Of a DNA stretch of 64,000 nucleotides, positions 62,308 through 64,000 are shown piece by piece. Each line of letters starts with the position of its first letter. The stretch's first letter is position 1. A model generated the notes under the pieces. It had not been told where the DNA came from, ran no database searches, and was given only the letters and a program-made list of their open reading frames with translations. This DNA comes from Cycas panzhihuaensis (Eukaryota > Cycadophyta): positions 222,525,741 through 222,589,740 of the forward strand of contig CM041465.1 of the NCBI GenBank assembly GCA_023213395.1, read 5' to 3'. Both the position numbers and the translations under genes were made by a program.

Positions 62308-64000
62308 TTACTGCTGTTGTCCCGCTCCTGGGGTTCCATCTCCTGGTCTCTATGATCCCTCTCCTGGGGACCACATGCCTCTGAGGCTCCTCCTGGGCCT
62401 CCGCGAGCTGCCTACCTCGCTCTCCTCGTCCTGTGGCCGTCTCGGGGTCGTCGCCGCCGTGTGGGTGTATGTCCTACTCCGGCTCGACCTCGATACCATC
62501 TACGCGACTAGCTGATCGTATCGGGCCTGGATACGATCCCTCTCTTCTCGGAGTGCTTCCTCTGTCACCTTGAGACGCTCTGTGATGACTGCTAGCTGGG
62601 TTCTGCTCTCGCCATCTCCACCTCCACTGCCCTATGCCTCTAGAGCCTATACCCGTCCACGCAGCTCATCTCTCTCGCGTCTCGCGTCATCTCTCTCCTG
62701 CTGTAGTCATCCCCAGGATGTCACATGCTCTTGGGACTCTGCAGCCCATATGTCCCTCGCCCTCACCAACGGGGCGAATGCCTCTCTGTGGGCTCCTGCC
62801 GCTCTAGGCTCATCACCTGCCTGGATAGGCGGTTGCCCCTCTGCGTACACCTGAGGGAATATCTCCCTCACCACAGCCTCTACCAATCTCTGGATCTCTG
62901 CTGCACCTGCCAATACAATATGCCATGTGTCAGTCCTCATCTCAACATATACCATAATCAAATCAAACCAAACATCTATATGGATGCCAAACGACTCTGG
63001 AAAGGGTTAGGTCTCACCTGCTGTGGCTGCTGGCTCCTCTGGTCATGCAGCATCCTCCCCTCCTGGCTCTCCACTAGCTATAGGTGCCTCATCCTCTGGC
63101 ACCTCCTCTGCCTGGGTCTCTCTTCTCACGAGGGTGGGCCAAGCTCTCGTCCCTCCGGATCCCATCATGATCCGCAGCCTGCGGGCCCTAGTCACGGGTC
63201 CCCTGACCTTGCCCTGTACTCATGATGGTGCTGCCTCTCCTCCGGCAGCCCCAGACGGACCCTCTGTGTCTCCTGCCGTCCCTGAAGGACCTGCCTCCCC
63301 TATAGGTCATGACGGGCTGGCTCCACTATCTCCGTCATCCCCATCATTGCTGTTGTCATCGCCCGTGGGCACTCCTGCTCCGCCCGCCTCGTCGTCGCTA
63401 TCCCACCTCACTATCCTATAGGGCTCTGCTATGTAGTCTGGGAGGGTGAGGAGGTCTAGTGATGTGGCCTCCACTGACCGCCGGACATGGGCCCTATCCT
63501 CTGTCCCCCTCAGTCTCGTCTGCCACCTGTGGACCATCAGGGCCTGCTCTATAATGGGGTGTGGTCCCCTCGTTGGTGCCACTGCCGCGAAATGATCGAA
63601 GTACCAACACTGTAACAGAGTGTTATATGATAGTCTGCCTCGCGATCGTCACGATAGTGTCCAATCTGGGCGGCGAGGTTCGCCACTATCGTGGCTGCCC
63701 AATCCATCCTCTCGGCCGCAGCCGATGGCGCGCATCCATCTACACGCACGGTACCTCCCTATAGTTTTATTTCCGGGAAATCTGGAACAGAATGCACAAT
63801 ACAACCGGTTCCTCACCCGAGGAATCCCGACATCGATCTTTGCGGAGGGGCTCCCCTCTGATCCCATCTGTTAGCTCCTGTGAAGTACAGGGCTACCTCC
63901 CTATGTCTTGCCTCGGTCTTTGGGCGTCCCTAGTCTCACCGGCCTCCCCTGTCAGAAACTCCCGATCCGCCGGATATTCCTCGGCGTGACCGTCACATCA
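62308..64000 (-). pseudogene. Antisense spliced gene of element 3, partial at the window edge
   Basis: The 3' part of exon 2 (64000-63018) includes MVHRWQTRLRGTEDRAHVRR, SVEATSLDLLTLPDY and RWDSDDEAGGAG, then an Asp/Asn-rich tail and PEEPAATAG at the junction. Exon 3 (62906-62308) reads AAEIQRLVEAVVREIFPQVY, then QERDDARRERDELRGRV (coiled-coil pattern), and ends at TAA 62310-62308. Its 599 nt equal two bases plus 199 codons, exactly what a phase-1 intron requires. Internal TAG and TGA codons disable it. Exon 1 and the promoter are outside the window. Confidence 0.65.
62907..63017 (-). other. Predicted intron 2 of the antisense gene, element 3 (111 nt)
   Basis: CAGCAG/GTGAGACC donor and TTGTATTGGCAG/GTGC acceptor, phase 1. 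Same length as in element 1. Confidence 0.68.

Larger units (their letters stand above)
52286..64000 (+). mobile_element. Element 3 (Tat-like Ty3/gypsy), runs off the window end
   Basis: 5' LTR, PBS, gag-pol in one frame (55107-61656), then the antisense gene on minus. Second RNase H and 3' LTR lie beyond 64000. It is inserted in exon 3 of the element 4 antisense gene, in opposite orientation. The predicted left target duplication is GAGGG (52281-52285). It is the least decayed of the copies with pol. Confidence 0.9.

Noticed and set aside
61796-62515. 239-codon plus-strand ORF in element 3
   Set aside because: Covers the spacer and the antisense of exon 3; not open in element 1 and no domain.

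Overview
This is plant nuclear intergenic DNA, most likely from a large, repeat-rich genome. I find no host gene, tRNA or rRNA. Nearly everything recognisable is LTR retrotransposon sequence. The lineage clues are Ty3/gypsy order (gag-PR-RT-RH-INT), a GPY/F module at the integrase C-terminus, an additional RNase H, and an extra antisense gene, which together point to the plant Tat lineage. I cannot name the species.

Layout. Four copies of one Tat-like family form two nests, in each of which a plus-strand copy has inserted into a minus-strand copy. Nest 1: element 2 (minus, 1-6904 and 23824-28655) is split inside its gag gene by element 1 (plus, 6905-23823), which is bounded by CATCA/CATCC target duplications. 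Nest 2: element 4 (minus, 45168-52285) is split inside its antisense gene by element 3 (plus, 52286 to beyond the window end). Between the nests lies about 16.5 kb of AT-rich DNA. It holds two decayed Ty1/copia 3' ends (near 30.3 kb and 41.3-42.3 kb) and one very long (TA)n array. That array was cut in two (to 33134 and from 38570) by element 5, a 5.4-kb internally deleted Ty3/gypsy element flanked by perfect TACAT duplications.

Family architecture, read from the four copies: LTR of 2.6-3.3 kb; PBS; one continuous gag-pol frame (Gag with a CX2HX4HX4C knuckle, protease with a D-N-G active site, RT with an F-M-D-D catalytic box, RNase H, DD35E integrase); then an antisense gene; then a separate sense ORF for a second RNase H; then PPT and LTR. 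The copies I can compare carry many stops, which where checked look like C-to-T or G-to-A changes, and several frameshifts, so none looks protein-competent.

Most interesting: the antisense gene appears to be a real spliced gene. In every copy that covers the relevant part it has a TATA box (CTATATAAGG in two copies, TATATAAAGG in the third) 140-170 bp before the ATG, an 8-codon first exon ending at GTGAGT, a phase-0 intron of 480-501 nt, a second exon of about 1.2 kb with a plant-mobile-domain-like (PMD) region, a phase-1 intron of 111-126 nt, and a coiled-coil third exon. Splicing keeps the reading frame across both junctions in every copy that contains them. Its promoter faces away from the second RNase H ORF about 0.5 kb off, so the two could share a divergent control region. 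Element 2 kept this gene while losing RT and integrase.
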